Shown: positions 34,874-47,738 of the stretch, in pieces
Layout: each line of letters opens with the position of its first letter
How positions within the stretch are numbered: position 1 is the stretch's first letter
Assembly (NCBI GenBank): GCA_036250195.1
Contig: JAVHZZ010000001.1
Span: 377,128,707-377,192,706, forward strand
Origin: Mixophyes australis
Lineage: Eukaryota; Chordata; Amphibia; Anura; Limnodynastidae
Direction: 5' to 3'
Length of the DNA stretch: 64,000 bases
Made by a program: the position numbers and the translations under genes
Notes under the pieces: generated by a model
The model's database searches: none
Seen by the model: only the letters and a program-made list of their open reading frames with translations
What the model was told of the DNA's origin: nothing

Positions 34874-36774
34874 TTAGGGGGTGATCTACTAAATGGCAAT
34901 ATTTCAGTCGTTTTTAAATTGATCAAAATGGAGAAAGTTTGATTTCTTTTTCCCAAAAAAAGAAATATAAATAAAACATTCAATTTTTCCTACTGATTTC
35001 AGGCTTATTCGTGTAAAAAGGGGTTTCTTGCGAGCGTTCTATTATGTAGAATGTTGAAATGAATGGGTCCATTGAAATGAATGGGACACTGAAATTTCTG
35101 ATCAAACAGGTTAGATTTGGAATAATCTGACTTTTGGACAGCCTTTGGAGTTGTCAGGGGTATTGCAAATGATCTTGTGTGTATGTTTCCATGTCTCTGG
35201 AACTCCAGCAGCATTCATGTTTCTACCACATCAATAGAGTTTTGGTAGTCTTTAATTAAGTGGTTAATTCATTTTTACTCACTGTGATTATGCTGAATAC
35301 TGAAAGTACTTATAACTATAGTAGTGACTTACAACTTTGCAGAGAAAGTAAGTTCAAACTGGAAGTTTTCAGATGTACAGATGTCACCCCTTCATGGGCA
35401 CACTTATGGAGGGATTCCTGTTGTTCTTAACCTCCCTACCGGGTGCAGGCCTCCCCAGCCTCTTGTAGAAGACATCTTTTTTTCACTGCCCATACATAGT
35501 GTTATGTGAATGGGGAGGAGCTGCAGTTGAATAACAAAGGTCGTCTGTGACTCCGCCCATAAGCTTCCTCTACTCTCCCCACATAAGAAAAAGCTGTCTG
35601 TGTTTCCTGTCTGCTCCCTGAGGCTTCTGTTAGAATGAGCTGATTGTAAAATCCTTTGTTGGTGTGCATCCTAGTGGACTGTCCTGAACACCATCCTTAC
35701 ACTACACTGCAGGTAATATACTTCTCTGCTTTCAGGATTAAAACATGAAAGGTACAAGCTGGCATTCAGTTGGTTATTTAGTGTATTTGCAGTACTGTAT
35801 TGTAGTGATGTATGTGACAGTATCATGTGGGTATATTGGAGTGCGCGCAGCATGTGCTGGTAGTATGCGCAGCGTGTCATTGTTGTTAGTGTGTTGAAGT
35901 AGTATGTGGTGGTGTTACTATGTGTAGAATTAGTATAGTGTAGTGATGGTATTTCTAGTGTAGTTGGTAGCAGCAGTTATTAGTGGTGTTAGTGTGTGTG
36001 ATGTGCATGTAATAATATTAGTGTCTGACTGTAGTGCATAATCAGCAACATTCAAACCCCCTTCAATAAGATACAATAATCTACCATTCAAAAAAAATAT
36101 AAGCCCAACCTCAGCAAATTTCCCCTGCTCAGTGTATATAGGATTACAAGGTCCCAGTAAATCACTACTTTATATGTACTATGGGAATCTCATTATGAAA
36201 CATATGGTGGCATGTTAATATTACGCTGCTCACCCTCACAAAATACTTTCCTAAATTGGAAGCTCCATATGATCAGTGATACCACGTGGAGGCTTCTATT
36301 CTATATGCTGGGGAGGAGGTTTCATGCACACAGGATTTTGCACATGTCAACTACACATGATCTGTGCAGGTTGAGGGCATGGAGGTATACCCATCAGTTG
36401 TATTACTTATATTATGTTAAAGGCATAGATAAGCTCATTGGAAATATATATCTAGATGTATATACATATGGGCAGATGGTTGGTACATAAGAAGTCAGTT
36501 CCTAATGTGAGTATGTGCAAGAAGGGAAAGGGGTAGATGCAGGGGTGGATCTAGAATTTTATTTTACAGAGGGCGACTTAGTCCCTGCCCCTTTTTTGAC
36601 AGCTAAGGCTGCCTGCGGCTGCATACTAAATCCCCATCTACAAATTCTGTATTTGCTCCTTGAATTCATTGTTGGCTTCAGAGGCGTATACTTAGAGCCT
36701 CTTGTAGACCACACAGGTCCTTTTCTTGCAACGCTAAATAATGCTAGTAAACCACATGCAATAAACAGCAGTGG
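33983..36774. other. Unassigned DNA
   Basis: Holds a (TA)n run at 34,842-34,865 and a phrase ggggtgatctactaa near 34,877 resembling a MITE end, plus a GT-rich stretch at 35,820-36,010. No gene-like frame. Confidence 0.5.
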
Positions 36775-37129
36775 GTATTAGCTAGAGATGCTCACTGACC
36801 CCCGTGTTTTGGTTTTGGATCTGGATTACTGTCATGTTTTGGTTTTGGGAAACAGTCATTGCGTGTTTTGGTTGGTTTTGTTTTGCCATTTTTAAAAAAA
36901 ATAAAAAATTTTTGGTCTAAAATAACCTACTTTAGTGCTCCACTAGTTTCTTGGATAAGTGAGGTAATTTTAAAACTAATAAATTATGAAAAAACAAGTT
37001 TAATCCCTGGTAGGCCGTCCTTAATGCGAACACTTGCCTGCAAATTATACAGACAAACTTGGTTGTCTACCTCCTCCATCTTTGATTATTGGCAATGTAG
37101 CCATCGTCTTTCGGTGCATATTACACCCT

Positions 37130-37335
37130 CCACTTGAATAGTAAAAAAGCAGCCTGCATAGACTGTGGAATTAGAAAGTAAAAATAAATGGACCACGGTA
37201 GTTTGGTGGCTATCTATGTCCCCAGCGCCCTCCACTTGTAGTTGAGTAGAAAAAAAGCAGCCTGCATAGACTGTGGAATTAGAAAGTAAAAATAAATGGA
37301 CCAAGGTAGTTTGGTATCTGTCTGCATCAGACCCC
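37130..37335. repeat. Left subterminal tandem repeat of hAT copy 1
   Basis: About two copies of a ~105-bp phrase containing cagcctgcatagactgtgga and a following aataaatggacca. Confidence 0.85.
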
Positions 37336-38127
37336 CTCTCCACTAGGAGTAAAATAGAAAACTATTCAGCCGTTATAGAGTCTAGAATATAAATAGAAAT
37401 TAAGAAAGGCAATTTGGTATCTGTCTGCATCATAATCATCAACATCATCATTAGCGCCCTCGTCGCCTACACAAATCTCCCCCTCATCCTCTTCTAATTC
37501 AAGAGTGGCATCCTCAATTGGTGTATCACCGACTACACTCGGGCTGTTAAGGCACACATCAGCAGAACTGCTGAAAGGAACCTTATTTATGGGCACACAG
37601 TCACTAACAGAATGCTCACGATTAGACATACCACTGGTGGATAGACTCTCCACAGGGATTGGTGTCATTTCTGATTAGGAGCATACATTATCCTCTAATG
37701 CCTTACTGTTTTCTTGCAGCTCGGCTTTCACGCGTAACAGTACTTGTGCACCACTTTTAGACTCCAAATTACTTGGTTTTGCTTTGTCACGAGGGTCCGT
37801 ACAAGAAGAAGGCTCAGTAACATTTTTTGACCTGCCACTAATAGAGAAAGGCGAAGGCCTCATTCTTTCTTTGCCACTGCATGTGTAGAATGGCATGTTG
37901 GCACTTTTTTTTTATCGGCAGTTAACTTTTTCTCAGTTACACTTCTTTTTCCCTTCAACACAGTAAATTTTTTTTGGGTGTGTGTTTTTTTGACTGATTT
38001 CAAAAGACTGTGTAGTTTGACATCACCTTTCCCAAATAATGTACTGGGAACAATGCCATCAGGACTGGTGACAGAACCTGGTTGCTCATTCTGCTCATAT
38101 GTGGACTGCTTTGAATCCATTATGAGC

Positions 38128-38550
38128 CCAAAGCACTAGTAGTGCTACAAATTATTTTAGATACTGCTGTCAAATAGGACTTTTGACAGCCAGAAATATT
38201 AATGCAAAAGAATGGAGGACACCCCAAAAGCACTTGGGAGTGCTAAATATTATTTTTGGAGACTGCTGACAAATAGGACTTTTGACAGCCAGAAATATTA
38301 ATGCAAAAGAATGGTGGACACACCAAAAGCACTTGGAGTGCTAAATATTATTTTTTTAGACTGCTGAAATATAGTACTTTTGACAGCCAGAAATATTAAT
38401 GCAAAAGAATGGGGGACACCCCAAAAGCACTTGGGAGTGCTAAATATTATATTTTAAGTCTGCTGACAAATAGGACTTTTGACAGCAAGAAATATTAATG
38501 CAAAAGAATGGGGGACACCCCAAAGCACTTGTAGTGCCAAATATTGAAAA
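38128..38550. repeat. Right subterminal tandem repeat of hAT copy 1
   Basis: Four copies of a ~93-98-bp unit, each with ggacttttgacagccagaaa (or close), aatattaatgcaaaagaatg and ccccaaaagcactt. The second hAT copy has about three copies of a related unit. Confidence 0.9.
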
Positions 38551-38903
38551 AAATACTCCTCTATCCTCCTCTCTTCTCTATCAATTGTTATCAGAATTGT
38601 TATCAGAATTGTTATCTGAATTGTATTCTCTGTCCCTGCTCTAATTAGCCTGTGACTACACCCTGCTCTCTCCCTCTGTCAAATGGCGATGGATTGCTGT
38701 GGAGGCAGGTATTTATAATTTTCAAATATCGCGAGAACCGAGCCCCGAGATCCGACGACGTCACAGTGACGTTCGGCCCCGATTTGGAATCCAAGCGGGC
38801 GGGAAAGTACCGAGCCTGCTCGGCTCGGCTCGGTACTCGGATAGGCAAAGTTCGGGCGGGTTCGGTTCTCGGGGAACCGAGTCCGCCCATCTCTAGTATT
38901 AGC

Positions 38904-40856
38904 AATTTCCAAACTTGATCTGCCATGGTTTCCAAGAACTAATTGTGCTATACATCGCACCCAGCATTACACATTAAATTTTGTATTCCTTCAAGAGACA
39001 GCAGTAATATAATTAGCAATCATTTGCGAATCATCTGATTATGAATTGGCTAGACTTCTTCAATACTATGAGAGCATTGCTAGTGTCCCCAAAACAAATG
39101 TTCATATGCAGTTTTACAGCTACCGATATTTTAAATCAATTGCGGAGCCACTATGCATTTGGAGTATATGAATATCATATGCAAGTATAGAATATTACAC
39201 TCTCCAATGTAACATGACAACTGGACATATTCTTAATACTGTTATATTTTAAAAGCTCACACCCCCCCCCCGAAGTCATATCTTATACATCTACAAAATC
39301 AGAAAGATATAGGTCTCTCATTAAAAAGGTAATAGTGCATTTGACCAGACATGCAGCATAAACAAACATATATGGAAGAAGAATAGATCATAAAAATTTC
39401 TTCTAGAGTACAAAACATTGCCATTGAGTTCAATTGTTATGTTATCATTTAAAGGAGCTATTACCTAAGAAATTCTACTTAAGGTCAACTATCACAAAAT
39501 TGGAAAACTATTAATAGATTTAATACAGAAAAGCATTATTATCATGGAAATAGTATGTTAATTAGAATCTATAAACTATTATGCTAAACATGCAGCTTTC
39601 CTGGCTTTTAATTCTGAATAGGCATTTGCTGGTGTCAGATTTTCTAATAAAAATAATAAGCTTAAAACATTTTTTATTTTGTAATTATACATTAGTGTTT
39701 TAATTTTGTGATAGTTTACCTATATTTGTGTCTAGTGCAAGATAATAAACATGGGAACATGTTGCAGTTTTCTACTGTCCCTCTCTCACAGGTAATGTCA
39801 TAGGCTGTGGGTTTTATGACTGTGGGTTTGGCTTTCTGAAGTGCGGTGTATAATGAATGTACTGTCTTCACACCAGGGACAACCACAAGTAGATGATGGA
39901 ATCTGCATACCATCCAATAGTCCCAAATTTGGCAGGACATTCTGATTTCCAGGCTGCAAAAGGGATGAGGCTTAAAAACGGGTGGACTTGTACATTAAAT
40001 TATCATATTTGTTGTTGGAGTTTGGCAGAGCGGGGGTGGGGCTTATTTTTACACAATTTCATTATTCTAAATGTTGGGAGGCATCAATTTGTGGTGAGGA
40101 GTGGCAAAGATAACAATGAAGAAAAGAAGAGGGTTCAGCTGTTAGAGACAGTTAAGAGAGGACAAGACAGGCAGCACCGGTTTAATGTCTGAGAATGTGT
40201 AGGTCACAGGCATGCAAACAGGGTCATTAATAGGTGATTAGACAAGCAATACTGATAAAGCACTGTACCTAACCAAATATGTTGAGGAAGCTTCATAACC
40301 TGATGACATCAGCAGCCACACTAAAATAGTAAGAAGGAAGCAGCAGCATGGGTCTCACAATGATGGCAATGCATCCAAAGCCACAAACAGAAAGAGAATT
40401 CCAAGAGTTATCAATGAGCCTGGCATGTGATATTAATCCCCTCTAGGCATCTTGGGCACAGCTTCATTTTTATGTATCAGTTAGAGAATATATAGTTTAA
40501 CTATATCAATTAAGCAGTTCCTGGAGTGCTGGATTTCTTCTTCTATTTGCAATCCTGAAGTGGCCATAAACCCAGTGATGTTAGACCTGCCCATTTACGA
40601 ATAACCCACACACCCATGATAATGTACTCTATTGTGAGATGATTATCACATTCATAGTGAGATTGTCAAACGGGAACTATAATGAGATAATGGGATTATC
40701 AGAGGGGATATCATAAATGTAATTCCAATTTGCTTGTGTCACTTCTGAAGATTAATATGAAGTAATACTGTCATTTAATACTTTCCTTTTGTTCAGGCTA
40801 TGTGCAGACTTATAGGTAATGTCTGCTTCACCTTTGCTAGATGGCTGGTATATTCA
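38904..40856. other. Unassigned DNA
   Basis: A C run at 39,261-39,270; no genes or repeat families recognised. Confidence 0.5.
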
Positions 40857-40990
40857 GGGTTGCCAACTCATCCCTTTAATTGCTGACACATGTTCATTAT
40901 ACAGGTTTCTCGCATTTGGTTTGTATTAACCGAATAACCTGTATAATTTTTATGTGTCAGTATGTAATTAAATGGAAGAATTGGCAACAC
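40857..40990. mobile_element. Short palindromic MITE
   Basis: Inverted arms: gttgccaact ... tttaatt on the left pairs with aattaaa ... ttggcaac on the right, with an inner palindrome around tatacaggtt and aacctgtata. About 130 bp. Target duplication not clear. Confidence 0.7.
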
Positions 40991-41483
40991 AGCTCTTGTT
41001 AAACCTGACCTGACCTGACCAAAACCCAATGGTGTCAGAACTACCTACTTATGATAAGTGCACACCCTCTAGGTGATGTATTGGGAGAAGATAATTGCAC
41101 AAAAAGATAGACAAGTGGACTTCAGAATGGAATAAGGGGATTATGGGATAGTCAGACCCATTGACCCAGTGCTTGCATAGTTTTGTGTGCATAGTGTAAT
41201 ATCTTTGTAGAAGATGGTTAAAGAGGTGCACCAAGGATACAATTATACATTCATCTCTTAGTATTTAAATAGACAAGTAAAAGGGGCACACAAATAAGGC
41301 TAGCATGCCTTAAACTAACATGATATAAACTAAAATGTTAACATTTAAAATGTTATATAAAGTTTATACAAAATGGTGCAAAATACCCAAATGAGCTATA
41401 ACTCATTATAACCAATACAATTTTGAATCTGATCAGACTGGCACAATGTAGACTAACGGAAACTATGTCTGACTGCTTTTGAG
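40991..41483. other. Unassigned DNA
   Basis: No supported feature. Confidence 0.5.
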
Positions 41484-41824
41484 GCTGGTACCAGAGCTGG
41501 ATTAAGGCTTTGGGGGGCCTGGGGCACTTAAAACAGGGGAGCCCTAATATCTGAAATTAAGAGCAAAGTGTCATCATGCACGAGAGAGCGTTACAAGTAG
41601 GTGGTGAATATTAAAAAGACAAACTGACCAATTCTATCATAAAAGGAATATTTATTTAACATGTATCCAAACATAATAGTGAAAATCTATACATACACAC
41701 ACATATATACAACAACACAAATACATATGTATACATACATATATACATATGTTACAACTACTTACAGCTACCTCTACTTCTTCTGGCTAGGTCCACAAAG
41801 ATGTGAAGGTATGATGGCTAAATG

Positions 41825-41866
<42 letters not shown>

Positions 41867-42299
41867 TAATATTAGTACACGCACTTGTAAATTGTACAGG
41901 TACCTCCGTATAAGATGCATGTAATATAACGCCATTGGGTATAAGGCTATTAGCATTGACACATCCTGCATTATGACATCTTCAGCCCACAATATGACAT
42001 AGCTCATCCAGAGGGCACACCTAGGTTGTCTGCACATGAACAATCATTGCTTCCACAAGCTGAAATACTGTACATTAAAACAATCATAAAAACCCCACAT
42101 TAAAATGGGTATTGACACCACACATTAAAACTAGCATTGAAACCGCACATTAAAACTAGCAATGATACTGCAAATTAAAAATACCATTGATAGCGCACAT
42201 TAAAACTAACATGAAAAATAAACATTGATAACATAACACCAATTTTGACTATAAATGTCTGTATATATGTGTGTAGCTATGTATGTATGTATGTATGTG

Positions 42300-42350
<51 letters not shown>

Positions 42351-42433
42351 CACGCAGCAACTATGGTATAGGATCCTCTATTTTATCAATCATCATTAAA
42401 GTAATTATCGAAGCCTGCCACTTATATTAAAAC

Positions 42434-42497
<64 letters not shown>

Positions 42498-42769
42498 CTC
42501 ATTCAAGCTTTAATATAAGTGTCTGACTTTAGTAATTACTTTAGTAATGATTAATAAAATAGTATCTGCCACTCTGGCATTGGCTCTTCCAGTCTAACAT
42601 TAATGTTCAGTGTATATTTATTGAAACGTAACTGATGAATAAAGTAATCATATGTATATACATACATAAGAAGACCCTTCACAGAGACCCTTCACAGAAT
42701 GATTATTACTTGATTAAATATGTCAAATGTATCCACCTATACTAACAATATCTCTCTCTCTCCCTCTCT

Positions 42770-42810
<41 letters not shown>

Positions 42811-42817
42811 TATATAT

Positions 42818-42895
<78 letters not shown>

Positions 42896-43277
42896 AAGCA
42901 ATAAACATGCTATGAGGGGTCTTCTTGATATATATGATTTATTTTATTACTAACAGTATAAATATGTGCCTAGTGAAACGACTCACCTGCTCACTTGATG
43001 TCTTGGAGAAGCTGCTGCTGCTGAGCATGTGCAGCAGCTCCATTTCGGCCATTTTAGACAGTACAGCAGCTCCTCCAGCAGGTGCTGCTGTACTACTGGC
43101 ACAGATTTAGAGATCGTTACGATCTCTATGTGCACATGGAGCGATGCACACATGGAGTGTGGGGCATGCGTCAAGGGACCCCCGCAGCCGCATCTGACAG
43201 CAACTAAAAGGTGAGATGATGGAGAGAGGTGCCCCCTGTGCCCCCCCCCCCCCCCTTAATCCGGCCATGACTGGTAC
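41484..43277. mobile_element. Non-autonomous hAT element loaded with (TA)n tracts
   Basis: Ends CAGAGCTGGATTAAGG (41,492) and, inverted, CATGGCCGGATTAAGG (ending 43,269), with 8-bp flanks GCTGGTAC and ACTGGTAC (one mismatch). The interior has at least four long TA runs (41,829-41,862; 42,305-42,346; 42,438-42,493; 42,773-42,890), a ~30-bp cattaaaactagcat array at 42,096-42,215, and a GC-rich block with inverted gcagcagctcc/gctgctgtac motifs near 43,010-43,100. No transposase. Confidence 0.8.
42773..42890. repeat. (TA)n microsatellite
   Basis: Almost uninterrupted TA repeat; the Ile/Tyr-only frame over it is an artefact. Confidence 0.98.
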
Positions 43278-44023
43278 GTTACAGCATTGGTACTTATTTA
43301 ACTATTTAACTGGATTCCTAAAGGAATGTATTGCCTATATGACAATCAGTGAACTCTAAAAAACAGGTTCTGGGACCTTGAAGCCCAGACCCAGAGATCA
43401 CATAAAACAGATAGTCTCATTGTTATGGCTTACAGTATGTATTCCTACAACCTTAGCTTTAATATTTGCAAATATAGGTATAGTAGGGTTAATAGAATTA
43501 AAACAGGTCCCCAGGATGAAGAAATAAAGAACAGTAGTAACTACATACCAGACTAGCTTAGTCAGTGGTCAAATTTACAGATTTAACACATAACAAATAA
43601 ATATGTTGGGAGCTACACTGTGTATATAAAGCTCCCATTCTCAGCACTAGATGAAACCAATACAGCTTCTCAATTACTGTCAAAAGTATGTTCTTTTTTA
43701 ATTTTTTCAGGTCAAGAATTCCTCACCTTGAAATATTGCCTCTCAGCTGAATTTCTATCCAGCTGTCAGACTAAACACAATTAGTGCCAATATAAACATA
43801 TTTTGTGTACATTCCTCTAAGGCTTGGGGTTTGAATCTGCAGGATGGGAAATTCTTCTCCAGGGCTGTATAGAATATTGTGAGTATTACAATGGGATAGT
43901 TCTTCTGACTAAACTTCTGTAACGAATGGACAGAAAATGCGTGGTACCTTTAAAGTTTAATGGGGTTTTTTTTCTCCTCCCTTTTTTTCCTTGTGATTAG
44001 AACCATTAGATAAACAGATAATA
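43278..44023. other. Unassigned DNA
   Basis: No supported feature. Confidence 0.5.
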
Positions 44024-44207
44024 GTCTAACCCAGTGGTTCCCAAACTTTTGCCGTTCGCGGCACCCTTAGAGTCTCCATAATTTTTTTAAGGCACCCCTC
44101 CAAAATGATTACCGAGCAGTCCTGTTTTAGAAGTAGTTGGGTCAAAAAATTGTAATAAGTATTTAGGTCAGGACAGAAATGCTTATTTAGTTGTATGCAA
44201 AAATGCC

Positions 44208-45835
44208 CCCTCTGCATCCAGACACTCTGCCCTCTCTCACGCTGCCCCCTCTGTCATGCTGTCCCCCCTCCTCTGCCCTCTGTCACGCTGTCCCAGCTCC
44301 TCTGCCCTCTGTCACGCTGTCTCCCTCCTGTCACGATGTCCCCCTCCACTGCCCCTCTCACGCTGTCCTCCTCTGCCCACTGTCCCCCTCCTCTGCCCTC
44401 TGTCACGCTGTCTCCCTCCTGTCACGCTGTCCCCCTCCACTGCCCCTTTCACGCTGTCCCAGCTCCTCTGCCCTCTGTCACAGCTCCTCTGCCACGCTGT
44501 CCCCCTCCTGTCACGCTGTCACTCTCCTCTGTCCCCCTCCTGTCACGCTGTCCCCCTCCTCTGCCCTCTCACGATGTCCCCCTCCTCTGCCCTCTGTCAC
44601 GCTGTCCTAGCTCCTCTGCCCTCTGTCCCCCTCCTCTGCCCTCTGTCACAGCTCCTCTGCCACGCTGTCCCTCTCCTCTGTCCCCTTCCTGTCACACTGT
44701 CCCTCTCCTCTGTCCCCCTCCTGTCACGCTGTCACTCTCCTCTGTCCCCCTCCTGTCAAGCTGTCACTCTCCTCTGTCTCCCTCCTGTCACGCTGTCACT
44801 CTCCTCTATCCCCCTCCTGTCACGCTGTCCCCCTCCTCTGCCCTCTCACGCTGTCCCCCTCCTCTGCCCTCTGTCACGCTGTCCCAGCTCCTCTGCCCTC
44901 TGTCCCCCTCCTCTGCCCTCTGTCACAGCTCCTCTGCCACGCTGTCCCTCTCCTCTGTCCCCTTCCTGTCACGCTGTCCCTCTCCTCTGTCCCCCTCCTG
45001 TCACGCTGTCACTCTCCTCTGTCCCCCTCCTGTCACGCTGTCACTCTCCTCTGTCCCCCTCCTGTCACGCTGTCACTCTCCTCTGTCCCCCTCCTGTCAA
45101 GCTGTCACTCTCCTCTGTCCCCTCCTGTCACGCTGTCACTCTCCTCTGTCCCCTCCTGTCACGCTGTCACTCTCCTCTGTCCCCTCCTGTCAAGCTGTCA
45201 CTCTCCTCTGTCCCCTCCTGTCACGCTGTCACTCTCCTCTGTCCCCTCCTTTCACGCTGTCACTCTCCTCTGTCCCCTCCTGTCACGCTGTCACTCTGCT
45301 CTGTCCCCTCCTGTCATGCTGTCACTCTGCTCTGTCCCCTCCTGTCAAGCTGTCACTCTGCTCTGTCCCCTCCTGTCACTCTGCTCTGTCCCCTCCTGTC
45401 AAGCTGTCACTCTCCTCTGTCCCCTCCTGTCACGCTGTCACTCTCCTCTGTCCCCTCCTGTCACTCTGCTCTGTCCCCTCCTGTCAAGCTGTCACTCTGC
45501 TCTGTCCCCTCCTGTCACTCTGCTCTGTCCCCTCCTGTCACGCTGTCACTCTCCTCTGTCCCCTCCTGTCACGCTGTCACTCTCCTCTGTCCACTCCTTT
45601 CACGCTGTCACTCTGCTCTGTCCCCTCCTGTCACGCTGTCACTCTGCTCTGTCCCCTCCTGTCACTCTACTCTGTCCCCTCCTGTCAAGCTGTCACTCTG
45701 CTCTGTCCCCTCCTGTCACGCTGTCACTCTGCTCTGTCCCCTCCTGTCACGCTGTCACTCTGCTCTGTCCCCTCCTGTCACGCTGTCACTCTGCTCTGTC
45801 CCCTCCTGTCACGCTCCTCTGTCCCTCTCTCACTT
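44208..45835 (+). repeat. 31/32-bp minisatellite, ~1.6 kb
   Basis: Dozens of copies of a unit like gtcactctcctctgtcccct followed by cctgtcacgct (31 bp; 32 bp where ccccct is kept). The left third is less regular, with extra ccagctcctctgcc inserts. Because 31 is not a multiple of three and the unit has no stop in any forward frame, three overlapping forward frames of 584, 535 and 214 codons stay open. They are artefacts of the repeat. Confidence 0.95.
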
Positions 45836-45850
45836 TGCCCCCTCTGCCGC

Positions 45851-46033
45851 GCGCCAGCCATAAAAAAAATCAAACAGAAATACTTACCAATCCCACGGCG
45901 CCGGGACCCAGCATCCTCCTCTCTCACGCAGCAGCTGTCACTGATATGACAGCTGCGTGAGAGAGGAGGATGCTGGGTCCCGGCGCCGCGCGGATTGGTA
46001 AGTGTTTCTGTTTAATTTTTTTATGGCTGGCCC
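45851..46033. repeat. Long hairpin (arms ~85-90 bp)
   Basis: The left arm from gccagccataaaaaa to cagctgtca pairs with the right arm tgacagctg to ttttttatggctggc around a 6-bp centre (ctgata). A few mismatches and one length difference lie in the outer part. Confidence 0.92.
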
Positions 46034-46292
46034 GCGGCACCCCTGAGACAGCGCTGCGGCACCCCTGGGAGCCGCAGCGCACAGTTTGGGAACCGCCGGT
46101 CTAACCTATGCTTCCATCTGATAATCTTGCAATGTGGGTTATAGAGTAAAATGTCATGGTGAATGTGCTGATTAAAGTATATTCATATCTATTCAACAGG
46201 TAAATTGACATGTCACATTCTTTACTGCTATGCAGAAAATGGATTTATTTTAACTACCACTTGCTTTTTTATCTAAATGAAAACATGATTTT

Positions 46293-47429
46293 GTTACTGT
46301 GACAGGGTGAACCACCTATGCCACCCTGTCTGTTGTTGCTGAGAACCGGCTGGGCTTACTTTGCCACCGCTCCCTTTCGTTATCCCAAATGAGCACTCTT
46401 TCCGCAGTAGGAGGGGCTTACAAAGGATGCCACCACTGGACTCCTTAACGGCATCCAGAACCGGGTTTCTTCTGGGTAACTTAAGCTGCTAGCGTATCTC
46501 GTTGCTGGTGTACCTGGGCTGGTACTCCTGACCTCTTACTATGGATCAGGGAAGCTGTGGATAGATCCCCCCTGGCCTATCATATTGACCAGGGCTGCAT
46601 GAATAGCAGGCAGAGAGGTGGTACTGGAAAGCTTGGGTCCAAACCTCAGAGACAGCTGGAGAACGGATTAGATTTAGGGTCTAATCTGCAGGTCACAGGA
46701 ATACAACAATACTGAATATGATTTCAAGCAGGTCTTTTAAGCAAGATGTTTATTTGCTCTAACACTGGCTGAAGGTACCAGTGATCAGGTCAGATGAAAA
46801 TCAAAAGCATAATACATTTCAGTGTACAGTAGATTGCTTTTTATACAGATTTGGACACAGGCAATTTTTAGAATCAGGATGTACCCTGGTTACCAAAACA
46901 TAGATTTCCATACGTTGCAAAGCCAATTATATTTACACTTAGCTATGAAATTGTTAAAAACCTTGCTGTGATATATTACAAATTCATTGATGTCCTGCAT
47001 CTTGCTTTTAGACACAGGAAATCTAGTAGCAAAGTCTTAATTAACCCTTCCTGTCTTCAAAACACTTTACACATCAAAAGGCCTGATTAGCAAGAGACAG
47101 TTTGTTCCAACAGTTGCAGAATACACATTCCCAAAGAAAGGTATAAACCTCTCACAAGTCATTTCCTCACATCACAATACACAGCAGACTTTCTAAACAA
47201 AGGCTCATTGTATCATATATACACATCAGAAATAAGGTATTTCCTTTAGCAACGGTAAAACAGAAAAAGCGAATTTTCTACCCTGGTCTCAGAAATAGTG
47301 ATTTCCTATCTCAAAATATGCACAATATCAAAAATAAGTGGATTGGCAATTATATAAATAAGCGCCCTGCGCTATTTCCTTTAAATAAATTTACCATAAG
47401 TTACTTATACGTGATCCAGTCACAGTTAC
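46293..47429 (+). mobile_element. Solo LTR (1,127 bp)
   Basis: Sequence 46,298-47,424 starts TGTGACAGGG and ends CAGTCACA, giving perfect terminal inverts TGTGAC/GTCACA. It is flanked by an exact 5-bp duplication GTTAC (46,293-46,297 and 47,425-47,429). TATA-like tatataaata at 47,351 and AATAAA at 47,384 fit the plus orientation. No internal region, so a solo LTR left by recombination. Family not named. Confidence 0.8.
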
Positions 47430-47738
47430 ATGCATAATATTAGAATATGATTTTTTAAATGATTATTTTTCTAAAGCAACTAACATATACAAACATGCAG
47501 GAATGTCAGATAACCTAAGGGAAATCGGCAATCTCAAACAGAATGAAACATAGTACAAATTACTGTATACATTTTGAGAGATATCACTCCACAAATCTGT
47601 TCATACACAGGCTGATCCTGCAGCTCAGTGTAAGGGCTTCACATTTTATTAATAAACAGCTGTATTACTTCTGACATCAATGGGAACTGTTCCAGTAGGA
47701 AGAAGGCCGGACTAACATGCCAATAGGTGCCGACTATA
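47430..47738. other. Unassigned DNA, possibly repeat-derived
   Basis: The segment near 47,615-47,695 (gatcctgcagctcagtgtaa and onward) looks like repeat sequence to me but has no paired ends. Confidence 0.35.

Larger units (their letters stand above)
36775..38903 (-). mobile_element. hAT element, copy 1 of a 2.1-kb family
   Basis: Element 36,783-38,895 begins TAGAGATG and ends CATCTCTA, flanked by an exact 8-bp duplication GTATTAGC (36,775-36,782 and 38,896-38,903). Minus-strand frames corresponding to the 262-aa protein of the second copy are broken here into pieces (38,120-37,860, 37,896-37,675, 37,668-37,366). Subterminal repeats occupy both ends. The CpG-rich right end contains palindromic ctcggctcggctcggt motifs. 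Confidence 0.88.
44024..46106. mobile_element. hAT (Charlie-type) non-autonomous element with minisatellite
   Basis: Element 44,032-46,098 begins CAGTGGTTCCCAAACTTT and ends with the inverse AGTTTGGGAACCGCCG, flanked by an exact 8-bp duplication GTCTAACC (44,024-44,031 and 46,099-46,106). About 80% of its length is the minisatellite at 44,208-45,835; a long hairpin follows at 45,851-46,033. No transposase. Confidence 0.92.

Noticed and set aside
42723..42908. Ile/Tyr-repeat frames here and at 41,661-42,043, 22,806-23,091 and 54,144-54,485
   Set aside because: Their repetitive parts come from (TA)n tracts; only the non-repeat part of the last one was kept, as an exon-like block.
41484..43277. 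CRISPR-like or regular spaced array at 42,096-42,215
   Set aside because: Units are degenerate direct repeats without unique spacers, in a vertebrate transposon.
44195..45960. Three overlapping plus-strand frames of 584, 535 and 214 codons
   Set aside because: All are translations of the same 31/32-bp minisatellite in shifted frames; composition is only Ser/Pro/Leu/Cys/Val/His and there is no start context or domain.
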